DNA of 64,000 nucleotides. Origin: Spirosoma sp. KUDC1026 (GTDB lineage: Bacteria > Bacteroidota > Bacteroidia > Cytophagales > Spirosomataceae). The notes beneath the pieces are model-generated. The model ran no database searches. It was not told the origin of the DNA and worked only from the letters and a program-made list of their open reading frames with translations. Where the stretch lies: the NCBI RefSeq assembly GCF_013375035.1, contig NZ_CP056032.1:728001-792000 (forward strand). The letters are read 5' to 3'. Below, piece after piece: positions 55,190 to 64,000 of the stretch (positions are counted from its first letter, which is position 1; the number at the start of each line of letters is the position of its first letter). The position numbers and the translations under genes are program-made.

Positions 55190-55239
55190 CAAAAACGCCA
55201 GCTGCCAATATCAATCGATACTGGCAGCTGGCGTTTTTG
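55190..55239. terminator. Bidirectional terminator between M16 protease and nadC
   Basis: Perfect 18-bp arms (caaaaacgccagctgcca / tggcagctggcgtttttg) with a 14-nt loop, placed between the two convergent genes. Confidence 0.9.
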
Positions 55240-55249
55240 GTAAAGCAGA

Positions 55250-56083
55250 TCAATACGCCTTGAGACTCAAATCCAGGCTTTTGATCTGGTGAGTCAGCGC
55301 ACCGGACGAAATGTAGTCAACACCGGTTTCAGCGTAGGCACGCAGGTTTGTTTCATCAATGCCGCCCGATGCCTCCGTAACGTACCGTCGGTCGATCAGG
55401 CGAACCATGTCCCGGATACCGTCGGGTGTGAAATTATCCAGCAGAATAATATCGACATTACCAACACGTAACACCTCTTCAACTTCGGCCCGGTTGCGGG
55501 TTTCAATTTCGATCTTCAGATTCCGTCCGGTTTCGTTCAGGTAAGCCACCGCTTTGGTGATGGCCGCTTCGATACCTCCGGCGTAATCCACGTGGTTGTC
55601 CTTGATCAGAATCTGGTCATATAAGCCAAAACGGTGGTTAACGGCCCCCCCAATCTTCGTCGCCATCTTTTCGCAGATCCGGAAGTTCGGCGTAGTCTTG
55701 CGGGTATCCAATAACCTGGCCCTTGTTCCCTGCAGCAGATTGACCAGCTCGCGGGTGTGCGTAGCAATGCCGCTCATACGCTGCATACAGTTCAGCACCA
55801 GTCGTTCGGCCGTCAGTATATTACGGGCATTGCCGCTGACAGTTAAGACAATGTCGCCGGGTTTGATGCTGGCCCCGTCTTCCATGAGTACTTCGACCTG
55901 AAAGGTAGGATCCACCTCATCAAAAACGGCTTTAGCTACCTCGACACCAGCCAGGATGCCGCTCTCTTTAACCAGAAGTCGGGCCCGCTTCTTCGCATTG
56001 GCTGGAATCGTCGATAAAGAAGTATGGTCGCCATCGCCCACATCCTCGGCCAGTGCAAGCTGAATAAATTCGTGTAAATTCAT
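55250..56083 (-). CDS. nadC: Nicotinate-nucleotide pyrophosphorylase (carboxylating)
   Basis: NadC converts quinolinate and PRPP to nicotinate mononucleotide, CO2 and PPi in de novo NAD synthesis. From ATG 56083 the product is 277 residues, the family length. A frame open to 56158 adds 25 residues with no homology-like character. Motifs are EDVGDGDHTS, RLVLNCMQRMSGIATHT, DTRKTTPNFR, and the C-terminal ETRNRAEVEEVL and EASGGI. nadA/nadB are not in the window. Confidence 0.95.
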   Translation of the reverse strand: MNLHEFIQLALAEDVGDGDHTSLSTIPANAKKRARLLVKESGILAGVEVAKAVFDEVDPTFQVEVLMEDGASIKPGDIVLTVSGNARNILTAERLVLNCMQRMSGIATHTRELVNLLQGTRARLLDTRKTTPNFRICEKMATKIGGAVNHRFGLYDQILIKDNHVDYAGGIEAAITKAVAYLNETGRNLKIEIETRNRAEVEEVLRVGNVDIILLDNFTPDGIRDMVRLIDRRYVTEASGGIDETNLRAYAETGVDYISSGALTHQIKSLDLSLKAY

Positions 56084-56142
56084 AAACGCAAAATAGGCTA
56101 TGAAGCTGTTTGAGTTAGTGATTTGAGTCGAAAAGTAGTGGA

Positions 56143-56258
56143 TTTTAGTTGCTAACAAGGCACTTTTAGAGTGCGTAGCCGTAGCTACGGACGAAAAAAC
56201 CGGGCCGCCGGGGCGGTAACGCAGTGGGCAACTAAAAGACGCACTTTGCGGCCAAAGC
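56143..56258. ncRNA. Folded intergenic element, possible structured RNA or REP-like repeat
   Basis: The segment is closed by perfect 10-bp arms (56143-56152 and 56228-56237). It holds three nested hairpins: gcact-tttag-agtgc (56160-56174), cgtagc-cgta-gctacg (56174-56189), and a GC-rich ccgcc/ggcgg stem (56205-56216). A further ctttg-cggc-caaag hairpin is at 56244-56257, and agtgcgt (56170) can pair with acgcact (56239) instead. The base composition is unlike the AT-rich flanks. I do not recognise an RNA family. Confidence 0.4.
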
Positions 56259-56412
56259 GATTAATTCAAATCAGCTTCTATGGTTTCATGACGTACCAAA
56301 TAAACAAACTGTTCCGGGTATAAACTATCCCTGAAAATATTGTCTCTCTAGCCAAAAACCACTTGCATAACTGCTGGATTGGTGCGAAATTTGTCATCCC
56401 TCTTACGCTTTT

Positions 56413-56799
56413 ATGAAGCAACCAAGAACCATACAACGTCTTTCAAGCCTACTACTGGCCGTGCTTATGCTGTTTACTGCAGCATCAGGTCGCAGTACGG
56501 CCGGGAATGAACGGGCGCTGGCGGTCAAAAAGGTAATTGCTGAAAAAGCCATCAGTGGCAAGGCTGCTACTTCCAAACCGGAAGAAGCCAAACTAAGCGC
56601 AGCTCAGCTCGAAGCCGTCGTTACGCCTGTTATTCAGATTGGCGGGTCGGCACAAACGGCTTTTCTGTTGCCAGCCCCTACGCTGGTCATTCTGCTTCTG
56701 TTAAATGTCATCCTACTCCGGCATTTTACACTTCCGCACTTCTATTTTTCGTATTTCAAGCACGTCTTCGGGCATCATATTGCCACCAACGCGCCCTAG
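56413..56799 (+). CDS. Small membrane protein of unknown function
   Basis: The 128-residue product has a signal peptide (to about FTAASG), a lysine/alanine-rich polar stretch (about 27-70) and one strong transmembrane segment (about 82-102), followed by a His/aromatic-rich tail (RHFTLPHFYFSYFKHVFGHH). No family is recognised. It lies 120 bp upstream of secDF on the same strand, so it may be part of its transcript, but no functional link is shown. Confidence 0.6.
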   Translation: MKQPRTIQRLSSLLLAVLMLFTAASGRSTAGNERALAVKKVIAEKAISGKAATSKPEEAKLSAAQLEAVVTPVIQIGGSAQTAFLLPAPTLVILLLLNVILLRHFTLPHFYFSYFKHVFGHHIATNAP

Positions 56800-56920
56800 T
56801 TCGGGTGAGGGATAGTACTGTATCTACTGGATCAACAGACTGTCAACACGTTTCTTCTTTTTCTTACCAGGTTAATTTCTCTCAAAAGCTGCACGGGCAT
56901 TCGCCTGCGCCAACCTTTCA

Positions 56921-59900
56921 ATGCAAAACAAAACCGGAATACTAATTCTGACGGGAATACTTACGGCTATCTGCCTTTATTTCCTGTCGTTTACGTTCGT
57001 TTCGCGCGGTATCAAGGCCGACGCTGAAGCTTACGCAACTAACAAACAGGGTCAGGTTGACCCCGCCAAAAAACAACGATACCTCGATTCGCTCTGGAAA
57101 GAGGATGTGTATCTGGGTAGTACGCTGCAGGAAGTAACCGAGCGCGAACTGGGACTGGGTCTTGATCTGCAGGGCGGTATGCACGTAGTGCTGGAAGTAT
57201 CTCCTTCGGACATTCTGCGGAGCCTGTCGGGTAATAACCGTGATCCTAAATTCACCCAGGCACTGAAAGAAGCTACCGAAGCGCAGAAAACGAGCAGCAC
57301 GAGCTTTGTTGATCTGTTCGCTGATCGTTTCAAGGCACTGGCTCCAGATACGAAACTGGCCAGCATCTTCGCCACGAGCGCCAACCGTAGTAAAATCAAT
57401 TACCAGTCGTCGGACGCCGAAGTTCGGCGGATGCTGAATGAAGAAGTGAACGGAGCAACGACACGTGCGTTTCAGATCATTCAGGCACGGGTTGATAAAT
57501 TCGGGGTAGCTAACCCAAACATTCAGCGGTTGCCAGGTTCGGGCCGGATTCAGATCGAATTACCGGGCGTTGATAATCCAGAGCGTATTCGTCGCCTGCT
57601 GACCGGTGCGGCTAAACTAGAATTCACGGAAGTGTATCGCCTGAACGAACTGGCGCCTGCACTGGAAGGAATTGGTGCTTACCTGGTTAGTCAGGAGGCC
57701 GAGCGGAAAGCGGCTTTGAAAAATGATGCTACTGCTCCAGCAGCTGGTACGGCTACGACGCAGAACAGCCTGGAGTCGCAATTGGCGCAGGGCGGTAAAG
57801 CGGATTCGACCGCTACGAAAGACACGGCTGCAGCCGCGGCACAGGGAACGGCACTTACGCAACTGTTCCTGCCCGTTGGTCAGGATCAACTGGGTGTTTA
57901 CCTGAAAGATACGGCCCGCGCCAACCAGGTGTTGAACACGCCGGAAGTTCGCTCGCTGTTCCCGGTTGACGCGGTATTCGCGTGGGATCGGAAAACGTTC
58001 AAGTCGACGGATGGGAAAGAAATTCTACCGTTGTACTTCCTACGTAAATCGGGCGGTCGCGCTCCGCTGGAAGGTGACGTTATTACGGATGCTGCTAACG
58101 ACTACGATGACCGCGGTCGTCCGGAAGTAACGATGGCCATGAACGCCGAAGGGGCCCGTAAATGGAAAAACCTGACCGCTGCTAATATTGGTCGTCCGGT
58201 AGCTATCCTGCTCGATAATCTGGTTTACACCGCGCCAAACGTACAGAACGAAATCCCTAACGGTCGTTCGAGCATCTCGGGTAACTTCACCGTTGAAGAA
58301 ACCAAGGATATGGCCAACGTCCTGAAAGCTGGTAAACTCCCCGCTCCTACCAACATTGTGGAAGAAAGCGTTGTGGGGGCTACGCTGGGTTCGGAAGCCG
58401 TTAGCGCAGGTCTGATCTCGTCGGCAGTAGGTATTCTGCTGGTACTGGCCTTTGTCGTATTCTACTACAACCGTGCTGGTCTGATTGCTGACGTTGCGCT
58501 GCTGATCAACCTGTTCTTCCTGATGGGCGTTATGGCGTCGCTGGGTGCTGTATTAACCATGCCCGGTATCGCTGGTATCGTCTTGTCGATCGCGATGGCA
58601 GTTGATGCCAACGTACTGATCTTTGAACGGATCAAAGAAGAACTGGCTGAGGGCAAAGGCTTTAAGCAGGCCGTTCACGACGGTTTCCAGAACTCACTGT
58701 CGTCGATCATTGACTCGAACGTAACGACTTTCCTGACGGGGGTTATCCTGTTCATCTTCGGTACGGGTCTGATTCTTGGTTTTGCGACTACGCTGATCAT
58801 CGGTATCCTGACTTCGCTGTTCGCGGCCATCTTCATTACCCGCCTGTTACTGGAATACTACATCCGGAACGGCAAAACGCTGACGTTTTCGTCATCGTGG
58901 GCGAAGAACCTGTTCGCCGATTCGAACTTCGACTTCGTATCGCGCCGGAAACTGTACTACACGGTTTCGTCGGTAATCATTGGTCTGGGTATCATTTCAG
59001 TACTGATCAAAGGTTTCGGTCTGGGTGTTGACTTCAAAGGTGGTCGTTCGTACGTGATTCGTTTCGAGAAAGCCGTTAGCACGGACGACGTTCGGAATTC
59101 GCTGGAAGGCGTGCTGGGTTCGTCGCCAGAGGTTAAAACTTACGGTGGTGCCAGCATTGGCGACAACAACCAGGTTAAAGTAACGACCTCGTATCTGGTC
59201 GATGACAACTCGCAGGGTGCCGATAAGCGCGCTGAAGCCACCATCTACAAGGGACTGAGCAACATTCAGGGCAATCCGGCCCGGATTGAAAGCTCGCAGA
59301 AAGTAGGACCAACGATTGCCTATGACCTGCTGACGTCGGCGCTCTGGTCGATTCTGCTCGCCGTAGCGGCCGTGTTCACCTACATCCTGATCCGATTCAA
59401 GAAAATGGCGTTCGGCTATGGTGCGGTTGTGGCTATGTTCCACGACGTCTTAATCATCCTGGCTATCTTCTCGATCTTCAACGGCTGGCTGCCTTTCTCG
59501 CTTGACGTTGATCAGGCATTTGTTGGCGCCGTTCTGACGATCATGGGTTATTCGATGAACGATACCGTCGTTGTCTTTGACCGGATTCGTGAATACTTGG
59601 CCGAAAACAAGGGTAAGAAAGAAAGTATCCCGGTCATCATTAACAACGCCCTGAACAGTACCTTGAGCCGTACGGCCGTAACTGGTTTCTCAACCATTCT
59701 GGTACTCTTGGTCCTGTTCATCTTCGGTGGTGAAACCATCCGTGGTTTCTCGTTCGCCATGCTGATCGGGGTTGTCGTTGGTACGTACTCATCGCTGTTC
59801 GTGGCTACGCCGATCGTTGTTGATTCGCTGAGCCGTGATCAGGAAAAGGATTCGGGTACGCCAAGCGCGCCTGTTGAGAAGAAAACGGGCTTTGACGCCG

Positions 59901-60004
59901 TACCAGCAGACTTTACGACGGCTGATCCAAGCACGCCGGACGAGTTTGTTGCCAAGAAAGAAAAGAAAGTAAAAACCCCGCTGATTCGTCCGTCGCAATC
60001 ATAG
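56921..60004 (+). CDS. secDF: Protein translocase SecDF (fused SecD and SecF)
   Basis: SecD and SecF use the proton gradient to pull preproteins from the SecYEG channel. The 1,027-residue fusion has SecD first (LGLDLQGGMHVVLEV, the P1 domain and six TM helices to about 640) and SecF from about 665 (FGLGVDFKGGRSYVIRFE and the second six-helix block with GYSMNDTVVVFDRIRE). An Ala/Thr/Gln-rich low-complexity insertion (about 268-312) sits in the P1 domain. The fused form is common in Bacteroidota. A terminator follows. Confidence 0.95.
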   Translation: MQNKTGILILTGILTAICLYFLSFTFVSRGIKADAEAYATNKQGQVDPAKKQRYLDSLWKEDVYLGSTLQEVTERELGLGLDLQGGMHVVLEVSPSDILRSLSGNNRDPKFTQALKEATEAQKTSSTSFVDLFADRFKALAPDTKLASIFATSANRSKINYQSSDAEVRRMLNEEVNGATTRAFQIIQARVDKFGVANPNIQRLPGSGRIQIELPGVDNPERIRRLLTGAAKLEFTEVYRLNELAPALEGIGAYLVSQEAERKAALKNDATAPAAGTATTQNSLESQLAQGGKADSTATKDTAAAAAQGTALTQLFLPVGQDQLGVYLKDTARANQVLNTPEVRSLFPVDAVFAWDRKTFKSTDGKEILPLYFLRKSGGRAPLEGDVITDAANDYDDRGRPEVTMAMNAEGARKWKNLTAANIGRPVAILLDNLVYTAPNVQNEIPNGRSSISGNFTVEETKDMANVLKAGKLPAPTNIVEESVVGATLGSEAVSAGLISSAVGILLVLAFVVFYYNRAGLIADVALLINLFFLMGVMASLGAVLTMPGIAGIVLSIAMAVDANVLIFERIKEELAEGKGFKQAVHDGFQNSLSSIIDSNVTTFLTGVILFIFGTGLILGFATTLIIGILTSLFAAIFITRLLLEYYIRNGKTLTFSSSWAKNLFADSNFDFVSRRKLYYTVSSVIIGLGIISVLIKGFGLGVDFKGGRSYVIRFEKAVSTDDVRNSLEGVLGSSPEVKTYGGASIGDNNQVKVTTSYLVDDNSQGADKRAEATIYKGLSNIQGNPARIESSQKVGPTIAYDLLTSALWSILLAVAAVFTYILIRFKKMAFGYGAVVAMFHDVLIILAIFSIFNGWLPFSLDVDQAFVGAVLTIMGYSMNDTVVVFDRIREYLAENKGKKESIPVIINNALNSTLSRTAVTGFSTILVLLVLFIFGGETIRGFSFAMLIGVVVGTYSSLFVATPIVVDSLSRDQEKDSGTPSAPVEKKTGFDAVPADFTTADPSTPDEFVAKKEKKVKTPLIRPSQS

Positions 60005-60011
60005 GGTAAAG

Positions 60012-60095
60012 GCGAAAAAATGAACGAGTAAAGGAGTCAAAAACACTGATAGCCAGTATTTGCTCTTTTACTCGTTCGTTCTTTCGCTTTTTATT
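60012..60095 (+). terminator. Terminator of secDF
   Basis: A nested hairpin: outer gcgaaa/tttcgc and inner gaacgagtaaaggag/ctcttttactcgttc (one G-U), followed by TTTTTATTTTT. The long inner stem makes it unusually large. Confidence 0.75.
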
Positions 60096-60169
60096 TTTGT
60101 ATCTTTCACGAGATTTTAACCCAAGAATATTTCCCCAAAGTACTTAATCACCAAACTCTCTTCCTCTGC

Positions 60170-61672
60170 ATGGAGACAAAACTTAAACCTGTAAATACCA
60201 GTGTTATGCGCAAAAAGCCGCTTTCGGCTTATGCGGCAGACATGCAAAAAAGCGAACTCAAACGAGTATTGACCCGCTGGGGACTTACCTCGCTGGGTAT
60301 CGGTGCTGTTATTGGGGGTGGTATTTTCGTACTGACCGGTATCGCTGCCCACGACTGGGCGGGTCCAGCACTAGCGCTGTCGTTTGTGCTGGCTGGTGTT
60401 GCCTGTACGTTTGCGGCTCTGTGCTATGCTGAGTTTGCGTCTATCCTACCCGTTGAAGGCTCGGCCTATGCGTATTCGTACGGTACCGTTGGCGAAATCT
60501 TCGCCTGGTTCATTGGCTGGAATCTTATTCTGGAATACATGATGGGGGCCACTACGGTGGCCGTGAGCTGGTCGGGTTATTTCGAGAAGCTGATGCACCT
60601 GTTCCACATTGAACTGCCCGTGTGGTTAATGAACGATCCGATTACGGCGCAGGAGAAAGCCGGGATATTACGGGCCGCTGGCCAGAACGTTCCTGATTTC
60701 ACGTTCGCCATCAATCTGCCCGCGTTCCTGATCGTTTGGGTTGTTACGTATATCCTGGTCAAAGGAATCAAAGAAGCCGCTAGTACGAATAACATTATTG
60801 TAGTTACGAAAGTGGTTGCGGTAATCTTCGTAATTGTGGTAGGTTCTTTCTATATCGATACAACCAACTGGACACCGTTTATTCCAACGGAAGTGATGGA
60901 CGATAAAGGGCAGCCGCACTTCGGTTTCAATGGTATCGTTACGGCCGCCAGTATCGTTTTCTTCGCTTACATCGGTTTCGACGCCGTGTCGACTCAGGCT
61001 GGCGAAGCCATCAACCCCACGAAAGACGTACCGTTCGCCATCATCGCGTCGCTGATTATCTGTACGCTGCTCTACATTCTGGTTTCGCTGGTACTGACCG
61101 GTATGGTACGGTACGATAGCTTGGACCTGAAAGCGCCCGTTGCTCAAGCCTTTGCTGACGTAGGTCTGACCTGGGCGGTATACCTGATCACGATTGCCGC
61201 CATTGCCGGTCTTACTTCAGTTATGCTGGTGATGATGCTGGGCCAGACCCGAATCTTCCTGGGTATGGCGAAAGACGGTCTGCTACCAAAAGGCTTGTTT
61301 GCAGCCATTCACCCAACGTTCAAGACCCCCTACAAGAGCACAATCCTCGTAGGAGCGATTATTTCGGTTGTGGCGGCTCTGACACCCATCGACAAAGTTT
61401 CGGAGCTGTGTAGCTCAGGAACGCTGCTGGCGTTTGCCATGATCTGCGCAGCTGTCTGGATGTTACGTGTTCGCGAGCCTAATCTGGAGCGCCCATACCG
61501 GACACCAGCCTTGCCAATCGTGGCAACGCTGGGTATCCTGGCTAACCTGTATCTGATGTGGAACCTGCGCGTCGATACCAAAATTGCGTTTCTGATTTGG
61601 GGAACGCTGGGTATCATTGTTTACTTCCTCTATAGCCGGAAGCACAGCAACCTGAACAATCCGGAAGAGTAG
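60170..61672 (+). CDS. APC superfamily amino acid permease
   Basis: The 500-residue protein has 12-13 hydrophobic helices. It shows the APC signature GIGAVIGGGIFVLTG in the first helix, the FAYIGFDAVSTQAGEA region, and the loop GLLPKGLFAAIHPTFKTPYKS, typical of the cationic amino acid/YfnA-like branch. It imports amino acids by proton coupling; the substrate is not determined. It is monocistronic with a strong terminator. Confidence 0.93.
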   Translation: METKLKPVNTSVMRKKPLSAYAADMQKSELKRVLTRWGLTSLGIGAVIGGGIFVLTGIAAHDWAGPALALSFVLAGVACTFAALCYAEFASILPVEGSAYAYSYGTVGEIFAWFIGWNLILEYMMGATTVAVSWSGYFEKLMHLFHIELPVWLMNDPITAQEKAGILRAAGQNVPDFTFAINLPAFLIVWVVTYILVKGIKEAASTNNIIVVTKVVAVIFVIVVGSFYIDTTNWTPFIPTEVMDDKGQPHFGFNGIVTAASIVFFAYIGFDAVSTQAGEAINPTKDVPFAIIASLIICTLLYILVSLVLTGMVRYDSLDLKAPVAQAFADVGLTWAVYLITIAAIAGLTSVMLVMMLGQTRIFLGMAKDGLLPKGLFAAIHPTFKTPYKSTILVGAIISVVAALTPIDKVSELCSSGTLLAFAMICAAVWMLRVREPNLERPYRTPALPIVATLGILANLYLMWNLRVDTKIAFLIWGTLGIIVYFLYSRKHSNLNNPEE

Positions 61673-61693
61673 TCAAGATTGATATATATAACA

Positions 61694-61730
61694 GGAAAGG
61701 CCCTATGCAATGTACATAGGGCCTTTCCTT
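61694..61730. terminator. Terminator after the amino acid permease gene
   Basis: Perfect 14-bp arms (ggaaaggccctatg, catagggcctttcc) with a 7-nt loop, between the convergent permease and small hypothetical genes. Confidence 0.85.
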
Positions 61731-61759
61731 GTTATTGGGTCATATATAGTCGTTCCAAG

Positions 61760-62122
61760 TTAGTTTATCGTAGGATTTTCGTCGATACCCAAGCGGGGTA
61801 AGGCCGGATTCAGAACCCGAGGAACCACTTTTACCCGGAAGACCCGTGAGTTGGCCACATCGAAATCGCAGTTGTAGAACCCGCGCTGTTTTACTCCCCG
61901 GTACACGGCGGTATAGTTCACTTTAGGGGGCCAGTTATTCATGGCCAACTCCGCCGTGACAGAATCGACCGCTTTTCGCAGGTTAGAAAAATAGATAATA
62001 CTAGGCTCCCGCTCCCGGATCGTATTTAACGCGCCCGTGTACTGTAGGCTAACTTCATAAATAACTCGACCAGTTGGCCGAATCAGTAACTCTTTCCGCT
62101 GGGTTTCCGTATAATTCTGCAT
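61760..62122 (-). CDS. Small protein of unknown function
   Basis: The 120-residue protein has no signal peptide or membrane segment. Two short beta-like regions (TGRVIYEVSLQY and NSRVFRVKVVPRV) frame a helical middle. I do not recognise a family. It is convergent with the permease and separated from pdhB by a strong hairpin, so it is an independent unit. Confidence 0.55.
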   Translation of the reverse strand: MQNYTETQRKELLIRPTGRVIYEVSLQYTGALNTIREREPSIIYFSNLRKAVDSVTAELAMNNWPPKVNYTAVYRGVKQRGFYNCDFDVANSRVFRVKVVPRVLNPALPRLGIDENPTIN

Positions 62123-62203
62123 ACCTACAGATTATAGGAAAAACTGTGCCACTATTTTTCTTTCAAGACGTTAAAAAATCATTTTGAGTGTTTTAAAGAC
62201 ACA

Positions 62204-62252
62204 TAGAGAAAAAAAATGCCGCTTAGTAAATAAGCGGCATTTTTTTTCTCTA
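62204..62252. terminator. Terminator of pdhB, 22-bp perfect arms
   Basis: Arms of 22 nt (tagagaaaaaaaatgccgctta and its exact complement) with a 5-nt loop, containing T/A tracts on both sides. It lies about 60 bp past the pdhB stop. Confidence 0.9.
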
Positions 62253-62314
62253 TACTAACTGAATCACTGACTAGCGTGCCAGAAATTTGATAGTTTACGC
62301 TTTTTCGAAAACGT

Positions 62315-63295
62315 TTATTTCTTGTACATCACAGCTTCAACAGCTTGTAATGTACGTTTAACGTTAGGCAGAATAGCCTCGATCAGAGTTGGCGCGTAGG
62401 GAAGTGGCAAATCCATGCTGTTTACCCGAATAACCGGTGAATCCAGGTAATCAAAGGCGTTCCGTTGGATATTGTAAGTCAACTCCGATGAGATAGCTGC
62501 CAGTGGCCATGCTTCTTCAACGATAACACAACGATTCGTTTTCTTTACCGAATTGATGATTGTAGCATAATCAATCGGACGAACCGAACGCAGGTCAATT
62601 ACTTCCGCCGAAACGCCATTCTTTGCCAATTCGTCAGCAGCTGCCAGAGCTACTTTCATAATCTTGCCGAACGATACAATCGTTACGTCGTTTCCTTCGC
62701 GCACTACATTAGCCTGGCCGATTGGGATCAGGTATTCCTCTTCTGGAACCTGGCCTTTGTCGCCGTACATCAATTCCGATTCCATGAAAATGACTGGGTC
62801 ATTATCGCGGATACAGGATTTGAGTAATCCTTTGGCATCATAGGGGTTGGAGGGAACAACAACCTTCAGACCGGACGTATTAGCAAACCAATTCTCAAAA
62901 TTTTGTGAGTGCTGCGACGACAGCATACCCGCGTTTCCAGTTGGCCCCCGGAAAACGATGGGACAGGAGTATTGCCCACCCGACATCGACATGATCTTGG
63001 CGGCCGAGTTGATGACCTGATCGATGGCAACGAGTGAGAAGTTGAAGGTCATAAACTCGATAATCGGGCGAAGGCCGTTGATGGCAGAGCCGACGCCGAT
63101 ACCCGCAAAGCCTAATTCAGCAATGGGCGTGTCGATTACGCGTTCCGGACCAAACTCGTCCAGCATTCCCTGGCTAACTTTATACGCCCCGTTATATTCG
63201 GCTACTTCTTCGCCCATCAGATAGACCAGCGGGTCCCGGCGCATTTCTTCCGACATGGCCTCCCGCAGGGCTTCACGGAACTGTATTTCTCTCAT
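62315..63295 (-). CDS. pdhB: Pyruvate dehydrogenase E1 component, beta subunit
   Basis: PdhB pairs with PdhA in the E1 heterotetramer. The 326-residue product shows the family start REIQFREALREAMSEEM, the GEEVAEYNGAYKVSQGM segment, NFSLVAIDQVINSAAK, and the C-terminal domain with LPYAPTLIEAILP. Its partner pdhA is 45 kb away in the same orientation, and no E2 gene is in the window. It is monocistronic. Confidence 0.95.
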   Translation of the reverse strand: MREIQFREALREAMSEEMRRDPLVYLMGEEVAEYNGAYKVSQGMLDEFGPERVIDTPIAELGFAGIGVGSAINGLRPIIEFMTFNFSLVAIDQVINSAAKIMSMSGGQYSCPIVFRGPTGNAGMLSSQHSQNFENWFANTSGLKVVVPSNPYDAKGLLKSCIRDNDPVIFMESELMYGDKGQVPEEEYLIPIGQANVVREGNDVTIVSFGKIMKVALAAADELAKNGVSAEVIDLRSVRPIDYATIINSVKKTNRCVIVEEAWPLAAISSELTYNIQRNAFDYLDSPVIRVNSMDLPLPYAPTLIEAILPNVKRTLQAVEAVMYKK

Positions 63296-63532
63296 GCTGA
63301 GTGCGTTGCTTGCGTTTTATGAATCAATAAAAACGGTTAAGGCAGCCCTTAAACTGGCTTAAAACTGGTCAAAATTAGGCAAAATGGGCTGATTCGTCAA
63401 ATGCTACTCCGTTGCCTTTTTGAATAAGGATTCGGTTCATGACTGATGGCTCGCTTATTTACTAGCAGACAAGGAATTAACCCAATAATCACTCGCTTGT
63501 TTCCCGGCGGTTAAACTGCCCAAAAACACCGG

Positions 63533-63562
63533 CGGGGAGACTAATTTGATTCAGTCTCCCCG
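63533..63562 (-). terminator. Terminator after the right-edge gene
   Basis: Perfect 10-bp arms (cggggagact, agtctccccg) with a 10-nt loop, followed on the minus strand by GGTGTTTTTGG. It lies about 26 bp past the stop of the partial gene. Confidence 0.7.
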
Positions 63563-63587
63563 CGGTACAGGAATATACATGAATAGC

Positions 63588-64000
63588 TTACTGCTTCGTC
63601 AGCTTCAGCTTGAACGCACCGTCTTTTAACTCAATAGTATCAGTCTTGAGCTGTTTTTTATAGCCATTTCCTTCCGGATCGATAGCTGAGTCGTAGCCGG
63701 TAGTTTTGGTGATCACCTTGTCTTCCATCTTGTTCATTAGTCGGCCCACGCCCCCAAAAACAGTGGCGCTGGCTTTTTCTTTCCAGTACGTTCCAGCTAG
63801 TGAGGCACTGAACGTGGCCTCCAATGAACCGTCAGCCCCTTTCTTGACCGTAATTGTCTCGTCGTTATTCTGCGATTTCCCGACATGGTACTCCATGCGG
63901 GGCTCCTTAGTTTCCTTTACGTATTTGATGACCGCCAGTCCTTTGTATTGAGTCAAATCCTGAACTTTCTTCCGGTTTTCTTTCGTGTCAGGATCGTCGG
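63588..64000 (-). CDS. Beta-rich protein of unknown function, 5' end cut by window edge
   Basis: The frame is open from its stop at 63588 to the right edge with no in-frame ATG near the edge, so the N-terminus lies outside the window. The visible 137 residues are rich in K, T, D and G with alternating beta-type strands (GLAVIKYV, ETITVKKGADGSLEATFSASLAG, KLKLTK). No family is recognised. It is probably exported, but the signal peptide would be outside. Confidence 0.7.
   Translation of the reverse strand, partial: DDPDTKENRKKVQDLTQYKGLAVIKYVKETKEPRMEYHVGKSQNNDETITVKKGADGSLEATFSASLAGTYWKEKASATVFGGVGRLMNKMEDKVITKTTGYDSAIDPEGNGYKKQLKTDTIELKDGAFKLKLTKQ

Noticed and set aside
63024..63224. Plus-strand open frame antisense to pdhB
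   Set aside because: It is a shadow of the conserved pdhB frame, with no start signal or domain of its own.
1..64000. CRISPR arrays, tRNA or rRNA genes, insertion sequences and prophage
   Set aside because: I looked for regular repeats with unique spacers, tRNA T-arm motifs, rRNA segments, transposase or integrase motifs and flanking inverted repeats, and found none I could support.

Overview
The window looks like a piece of a Bacteroidota chromosome, most likely a cytophagal of the Spirosoma/Fibrella type. This rests on gene content, not on a search. The markers are GldJ and a PorZ-like component of gliding and the type IX secretion system (T9SS), a fused SecDF, a DUF4175 giant protein, a sigma factor followed by an anti-sigma/outer-membrane fusion, many lipoproteins with short lipoboxes, and promoter elements of the TAnnTTTG type. 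Base composition is close to even. I see no rRNA, tRNA, CRISPR array, insertion sequence or prophage.

Left end (1-7.8 kb): a secreted TPR protein runs off the edge. A 0.5-kb gene-free segment follows, dense in DnaA boxes, which I read as the probable replication origin. Then come a methyltransferase, mnmG with a parS-like palindrome at its promoter, and a DUF4175 operon. 7.8-17.5 kb: comF, gldJ, mfd, an exported barnase-type RNase with its barstar inhibitor, a three-gene quinone/catechol-type detoxification operon with a palindromic operator, and pdhA. 17.5-31.7 kb: recF; a TetR-TolC-adaptor-RND efflux operon; a metallophosphoesterase; a dienelactone hydrolase; small secreted proteins; typA, which ends in a 62-bp perfect palindrome.

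31.7-37 kb: an AT-rich gene-free stretch and then an apparent five-gene operon: ECF sigma factor, anti-sigma/outer-membrane-barrel fusion, Cys-rich lipoprotein, serpin lipoprotein and META-type lipoprotein. 37-47 kb: a propeller/HEAT/cytochrome c protein, a helix-hairpin-helix protein with a probable outer-membrane barrel, a conserved hypothetical protein, thymidine kinase and the PorZ-like protein. 47-56 kb: a sodium/solute symporter, Nudix hydrolase, Dps, L-2-hydroxyglutarate oxidase, a TrpD-like protein, an M16 protease and nadC. 56-64 kb: a structured intergenic element, a small membrane protein, secDF, an amino acid permease, a small hypothetical protein, pdhB and a gene cut by the right edge.

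Most of this is housekeeping. The parts worth most attention are the origin/centromere pair at the left, the lipoprotein barnase/barstar pair, the sigma-factor/serpin operon, the operator-controlled ring-cleavage operon and the folded intergenic element near 56.2 kb.
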